Part shown: one piece after another, positions 55,780-64,000 of the stretch
Layout of the letters: each line of letters starts with the position of its first letter
Numbering within the stretch: position 1 is the stretch's first letter
NCBI GenBank assembly: GCA_015698045.1
Contig: BLAL01000012.1
Location: forward strand, 186,001-250,000
Source: Rhizophagus clarus
Lineage: Eukaryota > Glomeromycota > Glomeromycetes > Glomerales > Glomeraceae
Length of the DNA: 64,000 bases
Reading direction: 5' to 3'
Made by a program: the position numbers and the translations under genes
Notes under the pieces: generated by a model
Told to the model about the DNA's origin: nothing
Databases searched by the model: none
Seen by the model: the letters and a program-made list of their open reading frames with translations, nothing else

Positions 55780-56877
55780 ATGTTTATCTTTTTATTGATT
55801 TCAAGAGTAGTTTGTTTTTCAGTACTTATTATGGTTGATTTTATTCTTTATTTTGTGCCTATATGTATATTTCTAATTCCGAATCTCGTTACTACATTAA
55901 TCTGGTATTTTCCATCAATATATCAATTATACTCGTTCATTTTCACCGAGAAGGAATTTGATTTGAGAATCAGAAGTTATTTACTTTTATTTTCGCCTTT
56001 GATTATTGTATTATACATTCCAGTTTGTAGTATAGTTTTCATAGGATATAGCATATTTTTTAATTTAATATATCGATTAATTATAATTTTTATAAGACCA
56101 GAATATCCACTTGATTCGCTATTTATAACAACAACATTGTTCTATTTAATGCATAAATTTTACCATGAAAATTGTTCTATCGGAGAATTATTAAATCATT
56201 CATTGATATTTGAAATATATAAACAAAATATAGAATTTGCACAAAATTTTTGGAATTTCAATTCCATTAAAATTTCAAAGAAAATTCAATATTGTAAAAT
56301 TTCTATTATTAAATGGATTATTTTAAAATCAATTACCATTATCGATTTGATCATAATCTTCTTAATATATATTTCGATCATCATACCATATGTAATAATA
56401 ACGAAATTTATATCATCAATAATTTGTTGGTTCGGTATTCCATATTTATTTACTTATGAGGCATTTAATGAATTTTTTATTAATATTGAAAATATTTCAT
56501 CTAAAATTAAATGTTTTATTTTATCAATGTTTATTCCATTTCATTATTTATTTGTTTTCATGTTATGTTTCATTTGTACTAGTTTTGTTGGAACTTGTTG
56601 GGTTATTGAAAAATTAACTAAAATATTTATCACAACCATTAATTTATTTATTAATTATGGTTTTTATTTTACTATGGATTATTTTTGGATTATTATAATA
56701 AGATTATTCCTTGATTTATATTGGCATTTTGGGATAAAATTGGATGGGTTGATTTATGTTTTGTTTGATATTGATATTTATCATTATAAAAAACATGTAT
56801 CAAACAAAGTAGATGATATAATAATTTTATATGATTATTGGCATAACATGGATTTGAAAAATCGTAAATATATCTAA
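55780..56877 (+). CDS. Multi-pass membrane protein of unknown function (365 aa)
   Basis: A single open exon starts ATG at 55780 after an A-rich leader and ends TAA at 56875-56877. It has about seven to nine hydrophobic stretches of 18-25 residues: near 1-30, 38-55, 70-105, 110-125, 175-215, 240-265, 270-290 and 295-320. Short polar links separate them (FTEKEFDLRIRSY after the second). Polar Asn/His-containing segments (FYHENCSIGELLNHSL) and a cytosolic-looking C-terminus (KHVSNKVDDIIILYDYWHNM) complete it. No transporter, receptor or enzyme signature was recognised. It is probably a fungal lineage-specific integral membrane protein. The phenylalanine/isoleucine bias follows the AT-rich composition. 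Confidence 0.75.
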   Translation: MFIFLLISRVVCFSVLIMVDFILYFVPICIFLIPNLVTTLIWYFPSIYQLYSFIFTEKEFDLRIRSYLLLFSPLIIVLYIPVCSIVFIGYSIFFNLIYRLIIIFIRPEYPLDSLFITTTLFYLMHKFYHENCSIGELLNHSLIFEIYKQNIEFAQNFWNFNSIKISKKIQYCKISIIKWIILKSITIIDLIIIFLIYISIIIPYVIITKFISSIICWFGIPYLFTYEAFNEFFINIENISSKIKCFILSMFIPFHYLFVFMLCFICTSFVGTCWVIEKLTKIFITTINLFINYGFYFTMDYFWIIIIRLFLDLYWHFGIKLDGLIYVLFDIDIYHYKKHVSNKVDDIIILYDYWHNMDLKNRKYI

Positions 56878-57143
56878 AAAAAAAATCATGGAAATTTCGT
56901 ATTAAAAAAAAATACGACAAAATTAATGAGATTCTTAATACTTTCAATTATTTGTATGTATATGTATGTTTATCAAAAAAAAAAAAAATGAATAAAATTG
57001 AAAGTTGTTATTTGAAAATTATATATTACGATATCATCCATTATCTGTTATGATTTAAGTCAAATATCGGACAATAAATTTCAATGAATTTGATTGGATG
57101 ATTATTATAACGATCTTTATTTTTTTCAGATAAAAAAATGAAA
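56878..57143. other. Spacer
   Basis: No feature seen. Confidence 0.4.
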
Positions 57144-57689
57144 GGGTCTGGTTCATTTCACCGACAATCATTTCGCCGACATTCACTTTGCAGACACACG
57201 TTTTTTCACCGACAAACGTTTCACCGACAGTCATTTCATCTCACCGACGCCGGTACAAATTAAAATTCTTTTTATAAAGCATTTTTTCTCCCTTTTTTAC
57301 CTATTACAGCTAATATAATAGTTTTTTTTAAAAAAAAAAATACTTAATATAAGAAGGTATAGGAAAAAATCTTAAACATTAATCTTATGTTCATTACTAA
57401 TTGGAAGAAACAATTAAAAATATATATGTATATATATTGAGATTTAATCTGAAAATATAAATTAATATTTTATATTTATTCTTATGTACACATTATCTCG
57501 TATTATATAATAACAATAATTTTGGCTGCCTTGTACAGTTGTATAAAGAAAAAAAATTATATCTAATTTTATTGTGATATGTGTAAGTGTCGGTGAAACG
57601 ACTTGTTTGGTGTGATGATCCTGCCGTCGAAACGTTTGTCGGTGAAATGATTGTCGGTGAAGTGATTGTCGGTGAGTTAAACGCGACCC
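57144..57689. mobile_element. Non-autonomous inverted-repeat element with TTTCACCGACA subterminal repeats
   Basis: The left end (GGGTC at 57144) and right end (GACCC at 57685-57689) are inverted, and TGAAA/TTTCA continues the match outside. Both ends carry clusters of CACCGACA in inverted orientation: on the left CACCGACAATCATTTCGCCG and CACCGACAAACGTTTCACCG; on the right their complements (CGGTGAAATGATTGTCGGTG, ACGTTTGTCGGTG). The 350-bp interior is AT-rich without coding potential. It fits a MULE- or hAT-type MITE; the target-site duplication is not clear. Confidence 0.65.
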
Positions 57690-58862
57690 ATTTCAATATA
57701 TTAACTGGTGAGTTTGGTCAAAATATCTTATAATTAGTTCCCTGTATTATACTGTATCGTTTTTTTTCCCTAAATATTCAAAATTTTATGATAATAAATT
57801 TTAATAAATACTTCACGTGTGGAATGAAATCTTATATTTAAGATATATAGTAATTGATTTTAATTGTCAGTTATCCTATTAAATTTCTATTATAAATGTG
57901 AATATTAGCACGTGTGTCACGCTCTGCGCCTCTGTCAAGATGAATGCTATACTCTTTAAAACATGGCAACTCGCTAACGTTAAGTTATTGAAAGTAATAA
58001 AATTATTTTCTAGAAATTAATACAGGATTTAGGATTCAATATCTGCTATCTACAAATCTCATAACGCTAGTAAAAAGACGTTATTTTTCGGTCGATAGTC
58101 GATTAGGAATATGCGGGATTTAATTTCTATTGTTCACCGTAATATTTCTAATGATATTTATTGGATGACATCCATTGATATCGGTCTTTATCGGTCTCTG
58201 ACCGATGCCTGTATTCCTCAATCATTAAATAAATAATACTTAGAAATTATATTAAACTGAAATTAGTAAAAGCATATTGAAACTCCCGGAAAAAAATGAC
58301 AAGTGTTGCAAAAATTCATCAATTAATTTTTACGTTCATTTACAAAAATTTCATCTTTTTAAATACCATATTAGCATATCCCATAATTGCTGGTAGGAAT
58401 CATAACAGAATGACATGATGTTAATTTTATTTATCTATTTGTAATATTTGTAATTCAAATCAATCATGTGTCAGATGATTGTTATTTATAGTAGCATTAT
58501 TAATTCATCATCATTGTAACTTGCAATTTTTATTATATTGATTTCATTATTTTCGGTTGAATTGATAACCCGGTTGACCCTATTTCATTATTATTTATCT
58601 AACTACTAATTCCTAACCAATCTAAGATTTTTTAAGTTCTTTTCGAAATATTTTTTTTTAAATATCCAAAAAAAATTTCTCGGCCAATGATTCGATGACA
58701 TTTTTAATATAACGAAATTTCTAAATCCGGTGAATTACACTAAAATAAGTAATTAGAAATTTAATGAAAATAAATTGTAACACAATGTTTAGTATTTGTT
58801 TGGGGTTATGCATTAACTGTTAATAGTATCCATATTTATTTTAGGCATATAAGGGTTTGTAA
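57690..58862. other. Intergenic DNA
   Basis: No gene supported on either strand. Confidence 0.4.
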
Positions 58863-58870
58863 TATAAATA
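58863..58870 (+). promoter_or_regulatory. TATA box of the Pro-rich secreted-protein gene
   Basis: TATAAATA lies 97-104 nt upstream of the ATG at 58967, followed by T and A homopolymers (58890-58937) before the start. It has the same octamer and layout as other genes in this window. Confidence 0.45.
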
Positions 58871-58966
58871 GAGTTTCAAATTTCAATTTGTTTTTTTTTT
58901 TTTCAAAAAAAGAATTTTTTCTTGGAAAAAAAAAAATTATATGTACATTTTTATTTTTTATTAATT

Positions 58967-59617
58967 ATGAAGGATATACTACAAAAATCATTCACATTCC
59001 TAATAATATCAATCCTTCTTTTAATAACTTTTCTTCCAAAAGGATTATCACAAGTAACGAAAACAGCAATAGTAATAAGTACACTACCCGATGTTACAGT
59101 TACAGTAACAGCACCACCACCAGTTGCTGAACCAACAGATACTAGTATACCTGGACCAGGTCCAGCTGCTCCTGGCGAACCTGCACCACAGCCCGGAACA
59201 CCTCAACAACCTGGAGCGCCCCAACCTGGAGCGCCTCAACCTGGAACACCTCAACAACCCGGAGCGCCTCAACCTGGAGGACCTGGTATTACTCCTTCCC
59301 CCGGAGCACCACAACCGTCTAATAATGTTCCTTCTCCAGGAGGTACACCAAATAATAGGTAATTTAAATTTTTATTATATGAGAATTTAATTAAATAATC
59401 TTTAACAAAATAATTTCTTCAATTATCTAGTCCAACGGATTCTACGGGAAGTGCTAGTTCGTCACAAACAGATAGTATAACCAATATCTTAACTGGTCAC
59501 ATACCCGTACCTTCCATTAGACCTGATAATGGCGGTAGTATTTTAAAATGGAATTTAATAGACTATAGTGTTGTTATTGGTGGATTAATTATGGGTATTT
59601 TAATATTATCGTTATGA
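58967..59617 (+). CDS. Secreted Pro/Gly/Gln-rich cell-surface protein, two exons (192 aa)
   Basis: Exon 1 (58967-59358) and exon 2 (59431-59617) join in phase 2 across a 72-nt intron (AG/GTAATT ... ATCTAG/TCC). The N-terminus MKDILQKSFTFLIISILLLI, cut near GLSQ, is a signal peptide. Next is a Thr/Val stretch (VTVTVTAPPPVAEPTD), then an imperfect Pro-rich repeat region (units such as PGAPQPGTPQQ) over residues about 60-120, a Ser/Thr-rich spacer, and a C-terminal hydrophobic helix (YSVVIGGLIMGILILSL) reaching the stop. This architecture fits a wall- or membrane-anchored mucin-like or hydroxyproline-type protein, or a GPI-anchored one. The ATG at 58967 was chosen because the frame upstream has no ATG and this one starts the signal peptide. 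Confidence 0.8.
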
Positions 59618-59726
59618 TGAAAAAAAAAGGTAGAAAAATTGGATTAGACGATTGAATTTGCAAATTCAACATTAGAAGGTTGTATTATATATATTGTGCT
59701 CATCCACTTTATTTTTAAAATATCAT

Positions 59727-59867
59727 ATTAATAATTATTAAAATTTTATTATATTATTTTTTTAAATTTTCATCCTTTTTTTTTTCAAAAAAAAAAGAAT
59801 TCTAGAATTTTAATTAATATTAATAATTATTAAAATTTTATTATTTTATTTTTTTAAAATTTCATCC

Positions 59868-59901
<34 letters not shown>

Positions 59902-59920
59902 GAATTCTAGAATTTTAATT
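59727..59920. repeat. Tandem duplication of about 95 bp in the 3' flank
   Basis: Two adjacent copies share ATTAATAATTATTAAAATTT, TTTTTTTAAA(T/A)TTTCATCC, a T(n)A(n) tract and AAAGAATTCTAGAATTTTAA. The copies differ mainly in homopolymer length. Confidence 0.85.
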
Positions 59921-60338
59921 AAAATTCACAACGTATGTCGTGGTTATGTTTTTTTTTTTTTTTTCTTATTCGGGAATCAAAAAATTTTTATGAAACATTA
60001 TTATAATAAACGTTGTGTTATGACTTTTTACATTACGACAATATCCGAATTTTCTTTTTAATACTTAGTTTATTTATTTATCAGTTATTTATTTATTTTT
60101 ATTTGAAGTTTTGATGATGCTGACGCTTGTATTATTATTTTACCTAATGTGATTTTTTTTTTATTGATAAAAAAATTTCAAATATAATTTAAAATATTTA
60201 TTATCTCTTTAAAAGAAGTAATATTATAATTTAATAAATACAGTCTTTAATAATCGACACCAAATAATTATTTAAATTATAATATTTTTGAAAATGTTAT
60301 TAATTTTTCTTTTTAAAAAAAAAAAAAAAAAACATATT
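59921..60338. other. Convergent 3' spacer
   Basis: Homopolymer-rich, no gene seen. It lies between the ends of the Pro-rich gene and the lipase gene. Confidence 0.4.
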
Positions 60339-62336
60339 TCACTTTTCAATATGTTTTTCGGCAAATTCTTGAAAACTCTTATTTCCGCTTCCACTAACAA
60401 AATTATCTGAAACTGCATCCCTAACAGTTGCAATGTTTGAACCATCAAAGTATTTTCTCGATTTTTGCATAACAGCAAAATATCTAGCAGGTAAATGATT
60501 CTTAAAAAAGTTAGGTAACAATTTTTCAACGATAGCTAAAGGACTTCCCTCTTTATGTTTATATTCTTGAAAAACATTTTTACTTGAATGTGATGATGTA
60601 TTATCATCATCATCATGTGTATGCGATCTAGGCCATCCAAAGAAATTAAAACTATTATTATTAGAATGCTCAAGAATGACGGGTTCTTTAGCTGAAGAAA
60701 ATAAATTTCTTGTAGAAATGGGTCTTCTTCCATCTTGGAAAAATCTAATCCCTTCTCCAACATGTGCATAATTTAAAACACTATTTTTATCAATTACACG
60801 CCTAACGGATGGATCGGCCCAACCAGGCGGAAGTTTAGTAATAATATCGGTATCATCAATAATTCTCCAGAGAGTGCTTTGTCTATCATATGGTGTATTA
60901 CTATAAGAGGCGAATTCAGCGGCAAAATCTGCATCACCAACACTTGGACTACCAAACATATATCCATCTCTTAAAATACAATTCGGTCCAAGATCTCCTG
61001 GTGATTTAATGAGACGAGTATAAAACAAACTAGCAAGTGCCGCGCCTAAAACGGCAGGATATGATACACAAATTAGTATAATTTAGATAAATTACAAAAT
61101 ATTCCGTTTTAAACTAATAACTTACCTAACGAGTGACCGGTTACCCAAACATTTATTTTTACATTATCAGAACGAGAAGCTTGAATTTCAGCAGCTTTTG
61201 CTCTAATGGCTCTGAGTATTGTTATGTAAGGAGAAGAACGACTTGATCTTGTAGTAGAATAATCGTTTTGTGGAAACAACGAAGTATAAAATCCTTCGTG
61301 AACTTCACCAAATACAAAACTTCTTGCATCAACTCGTTGAAACATTAAATCGACAACAAAATCTTCGAAATTAAGTGGAGTTGTTCCTTTGAATGCAACA
61401 ACAATAAAATTATGTTTTTCACTCCAAAACATTCCCGAAAAAGGACCTCCTAATGAATTTAATTCTGATAATGAAATAAATTTCATTCCCCATTTATCCG
61501 CTTGTTCATGTATACGACTTTCACTTTCTCTCAATTTATCTGTAATGCTTTTAATATCTTCTGTCGTTATAGATTTTCCTTTTTCTCTCGCAATTGTACT
61601 CGTTAATTTATGAGCGTTTCTAACTATTTCATCATTACGCTCGTATATAATACAGGATATAAATAATAACAATTCAGCAATGTCAAGATGAAAACCACGA
61701 TGTTGCACCGTTCCTCCAAACATTGAATCATCTAAATCTACCTCAGGTAATGGTGGTGGTAAAGGAGCATCCAACGCTTCAATTCCGTCCTTTACGATAT
61801 CATCCACTTCTGATGTAAATATTCTCGGGTCCCCTACACAAAGAATTTGAAAGTTAATAAAATATATATGAATATAAATGAACATATATAATTTAAAGAG
61901 AAATTAACTTACACCAATTAACAACTGATAATCCGTCTCCCCATTTGTTAGAAATTCTTTGAATCAACCCATCTAATCCTATCTTAAGTCCAATGCTTAA
62001 GCCAATTTCCAATAGAATGATTCCAATAATCAAAGTAGGAAATACAGTAATCAATAAGAAGAAATTAAACGGATGAAATAATGGCATTGACCATTCAAAT
62101 AACAAAGTAGTAATAACATTCTTCAAAACTCTGTGCATGTATACTAAATAAGTGAGTGACGGAGCCACCACTAACACCTGAGGTTTATGATTAGGTGTTG
62201 CGTTTAAATCTTCTACATAATGTTGATTTTCCTTCGGCAATTTTGTGACAAGGTCGTGAATATGTTCTAAATCATTTTTGACTCTGGTTTTACCCGGATA
62301 AGATTCTTCATCATATTGTTTTATTGAAGGTGGCAT
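60339..62336 (-). CDS. Membrane-tethered class-3 lipase, three exons (612 aa)
   Basis: Exons 62336-61913, 61833-61126 and 61045-60339 join in phase 1 at both introns (79 and 80 nt, GTAAGT donors). Residues about 85-135 are hydrophobic (FHPFNFFLLITVFPTLIIGI, ILLEIGLSIGLKIGLDGL), giving one or two membrane segments before the catalytic domain. Class-3 (Rhizopus-lipase-type) signatures follow: VVAFKGTTPLNFEDFVVDL, VHEGFY, nucleophile elbow GHSLGAALAS (split by intron 2), FGSPSVGD, the catalytic Asp in DDTDIITKLPP and the catalytic His in YAHVGEGIRF. The full Ser-Asp-His triad is present, so it is probably an active triacylglycerol/phospholipid lipase facing a membrane or the lumen. This suits a fungus that lives on host-derived lipids, but that link is inference. 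No defects were seen. Confidence 0.92.
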
Positions 62337-62475
62337 AATTTGTAACTAAATCAATTGGAGAAATTATCCAATTTTGGAATAGTTAAAAATATATTTGTTA
62401 CTCGGTAGGTTTTATTTTCAGAAAAAAAAAAATATATTTTTTTTCTAAAAACAAAAAAAAAAAAGTTACCGGTCA

Positions 62476-62483
62476 TATTTATA
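62476..62483 (-). promoter_or_regulatory. TATA box of the lipase gene
   Basis: TATAAATA on the minus strand, about 140 nt upstream of the ATG at 62336. A T/A homopolymer block (62419-62464) lies between them, as in the F-box genes. Confidence 0.4.
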
Positions 62484-63158
62484 TCTTCATTCAAAATTGT
62501 AACACTTGTTGCTTATTGCGCATGAGAGAACATTCCGCATTTTGAAAATTGATAACTTTTTCGGAAAGTACTTGCATAAAATCTTTCGGATGCGTGTGTG
62601 CATGCATAAATTGCGCAACATTGTAACAAACATATTGCCCAATTTACTATCCTTAATCATAAAGTGTCTGACGATCAAAAAAAAGATTATATTAATATCA
62701 CGAGATAATCATAATTACGTTATCCCCCTCAACAATATTATAAGTATTATAATTTGGTTATGCGTATGATTACTCTTTTTTATATGCTTATATAGTACTA
62801 GAAGATAAGTATGTTACTTCTTCTTTCTCCTCTTCGGTATCGTTTGATACGTTTCAGACCTATGTTGAAGAATGTGAATTTCCTTTGAAAAAAACTTTGA
62901 AAAGAATTATATAAATTATACGAGTATTATTCCCGCTCACGGTCTTATAATTGTCTACAGAGTATAACAAATAAAAATTCTTGCATGAAGGTATTTTAAA
63001 ATACCAGGGAAAGATAAGTTTCGAACCGTAGTCGTCACTGAAACATGGTACAGTATATGGTTTTTGACTTTTGATCCGCAGCAATATTAAAGTAAATAGA
63101 ATATCAAAACTAATTGTCAAATAATAAAAAGGAAATTTGATTAACTATATGGAAATCT
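62484..63158. other. Intergenic DNA
   Basis: Short open frames on both strands (62487-62769, 62860-63120) show no motif. No gene called. Confidence 0.35.
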
Positions 63159-63353
63159 ATGAAAATTTATATCGTACTGATTTGGATAAGTACGTTAAAC
63201 GTTGGATTGATGTCACCATACTATAAAGAGTATATACTTACGGAGTACAATAATTTTAATGAACACAATCATGTCAACTTGAGCTTGGATCCGTTACCTC
63301 AGTGCACCGTTCCTTATTCTCATTCCTTATTGGTCAGCATCACATGTCCATAA
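63159..63353 (+). CDS. Hypothetical small secreted protein (64 aa), weak
   Basis: ATG at 63159. The start MKIYIVLIWISTLNVGLMSP is hydrophobic and could be a signal peptide, followed by a short polar tail with two cysteines. There is no family, no repeat and no promoter evidence, and a chance open frame is quite possible. Confidence 0.2.
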   Translation: MKIYIVLIWISTLNVGLMSPYYKEYILTEYNNFNEHNHVNLSLDPLPQCTVPYSHSLLVSITCP

Positions 63354-63537
63354 TGTCGTATCGAATGAAAAAAACGAGATTTGGTTTAACACAAAAAATT
63401 ATCTATTTAGGTTTTTTTTTGTTTCTTATTGTTCAATATACATAAAGAATATTAGTGTTTGTTTCTATTTTATTTACTTTTATTTTCTGGAAAATATTAT
63501 ATAAGAAATTTATCATATTTATTATCACCGTTTTCAA

Positions 63538-63855
63538 AATTAGCGCGATCCCCTAATGCATGTTACCCTAAGGAAATCGATATTCAAAAATTTGCGAAAC
63601 CCCGAAATTTTCCTGAATAACAATGTAGAAATGGGCTAATTATTAGTGATCTCCGAAGGAAATCTCAGTTACTAAGGTATGATATTAATGTTATACAAAG
63701 TTTTAAAACACATAAGCAAACTATTTGAATGACTGTGATTTCCAGAGGAAATCACTAGCAATCGGCCCTTTTCTAGTTATTCAAGAAAATTCTGGGTTTC
63801 CACATTTGCGAAAACCGATTTCCTTGGGGGGTGACATGCGGGGATCGCACTAATT
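63538..63855. mobile_element. Fold-back element with long imperfect inverted arms (318 bp)
   Basis: The left arm (ATTAGCGCGATCCCC..GCATGTTACCC.. AAGGAAATCG) is matched by the reverse complement of the right arm (ATTAGTGCGATCCCCGCATGT.. AAGGAAATCG). Pairing continues inward (TTTGCGAAA.., GAATAAC, GGGC..AATT..TTAGTGAT, GGAAATC), so the arms are about 135 bp each around an AT-rich centre. It looks like a fold-back MITE. Flanking AAA/TTT makes the exact ends and the duplication ambiguous. Confidence 0.7.
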
Positions 63856-64000
63856 TGATCGATTTGTAAAGATGATTGAAGGATGCTAGTGCACTAGGCT
63901 TACTTTGTAAATTGATACTCATTTACAGTATAAATTGATTTCAAATCTCTCAAATTCAAAACTTAAATCTAAAGTATGAAATACAAAATCTGAATGGTTG
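63856..64000. other. Window end
   Basis: AT-rich, nothing supported. Confidence 0.3.

Noticed and set aside
60272..60769. Alternative minus-strand frames over the lipase 3' exon
   Set aside because: They overlap the lipase frame, which carries the catalytic Asp and His. They are shadows.

Overview
The window looks like nuclear DNA of an arbuscular mycorrhizal fungus (Glomeromycotina), most likely Rhizophagus or a close relative. This is judged from the sequence style and was not searched. The DNA is very AT-rich, with long T and A homopolymers. Introns are short (about 65-115 nt) with GTAAGT donors and (T)AG acceptors. The gene content also fits: a family of single-exon F-box/leucine-rich-repeat proteins, a protein kinase with the catalytic-loop variant HCDFHDGN, a Crinkler-like P-loop ATPase, many decayed ATPase-like fragments, an hAT transposase and small secreted-protein candidates.

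Layout. 1-5.4 kb: mostly empty, with one end of a dispersed repeat, a dead FAD-monooxygenase fragment and a 68-unit CT microsatellite. 5.4-7.7 kb: an intact three-exon hAT transposase gene (-). 8.0-9.8 kb: a tandem array in which every unit looks like a 31-32 nt exon between consensus splice sites, with a perfect hairpin in each 'intron'. 10-15 kb: a GC-rich minisatellite and decayed coding fragments. 15.8-17.2 kb: F-box gene 1 (+). 17.7-19.5 kb: two pseudogenes. 20.7-21.9 kb: a strongly strand-biased C/A-rich tract. 23.3-30.0 kb: a protein-kinase gene (-) whose 5' half is a 5.3-kb array of about 50 introns separated by 3-nt micro-exons. 31.3-33.8 kb: a Crinkler-like ATPase gene (+) with two homopolymer frameshifts. 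34.7-39.8 kb: F-box genes 2 and 3 (-) with a small secreted-protein gene (+) between them. 40-46.8 kb: non-coding, with a pogo-like MITE. 46.8-48.2 kb: F-box gene 4 (-). 49.3-49.6 kb: a spliced secreted-protein-like relic (-). 52.2-52.5 kb: a second, inverted set of the 31-nt exon modules. 52.9-54.3 kb: F-box gene 5 (+). 55.8-56.9 kb: a multi-pass membrane protein (+). 57.1-57.7 kb: an inverted-repeat element. 59.0-59.6 kb: a secreted Pro/Gly/Gln-rich, C-terminally membrane-anchored protein (+). 60.3-62.3 kb: a membrane-tethered class-3 lipase (-). 63.5-63.9 kb: a fold-back element.

The most interesting system is the kinase gene. On the minus strand each array unit reads (T)AG / three bases / GTAAGT. 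The five units nearest the first exon have lost similarity in their intron bodies, yet they keep the splice sites and the 3-nt spacing. The modelled phases close exactly from the first exon to the kinase exons. No ordering of the triplets observed can create a stop in the frame used, so any of them could be skipped without breaking the frame. This would make the array a frame-neutral generator of linker length and sequence. The kinase itself carries one in-frame TAG, so it may be decaying, or that base may be an error or an allele. There is no operon logic; genes are monocistronic and oriented independently.
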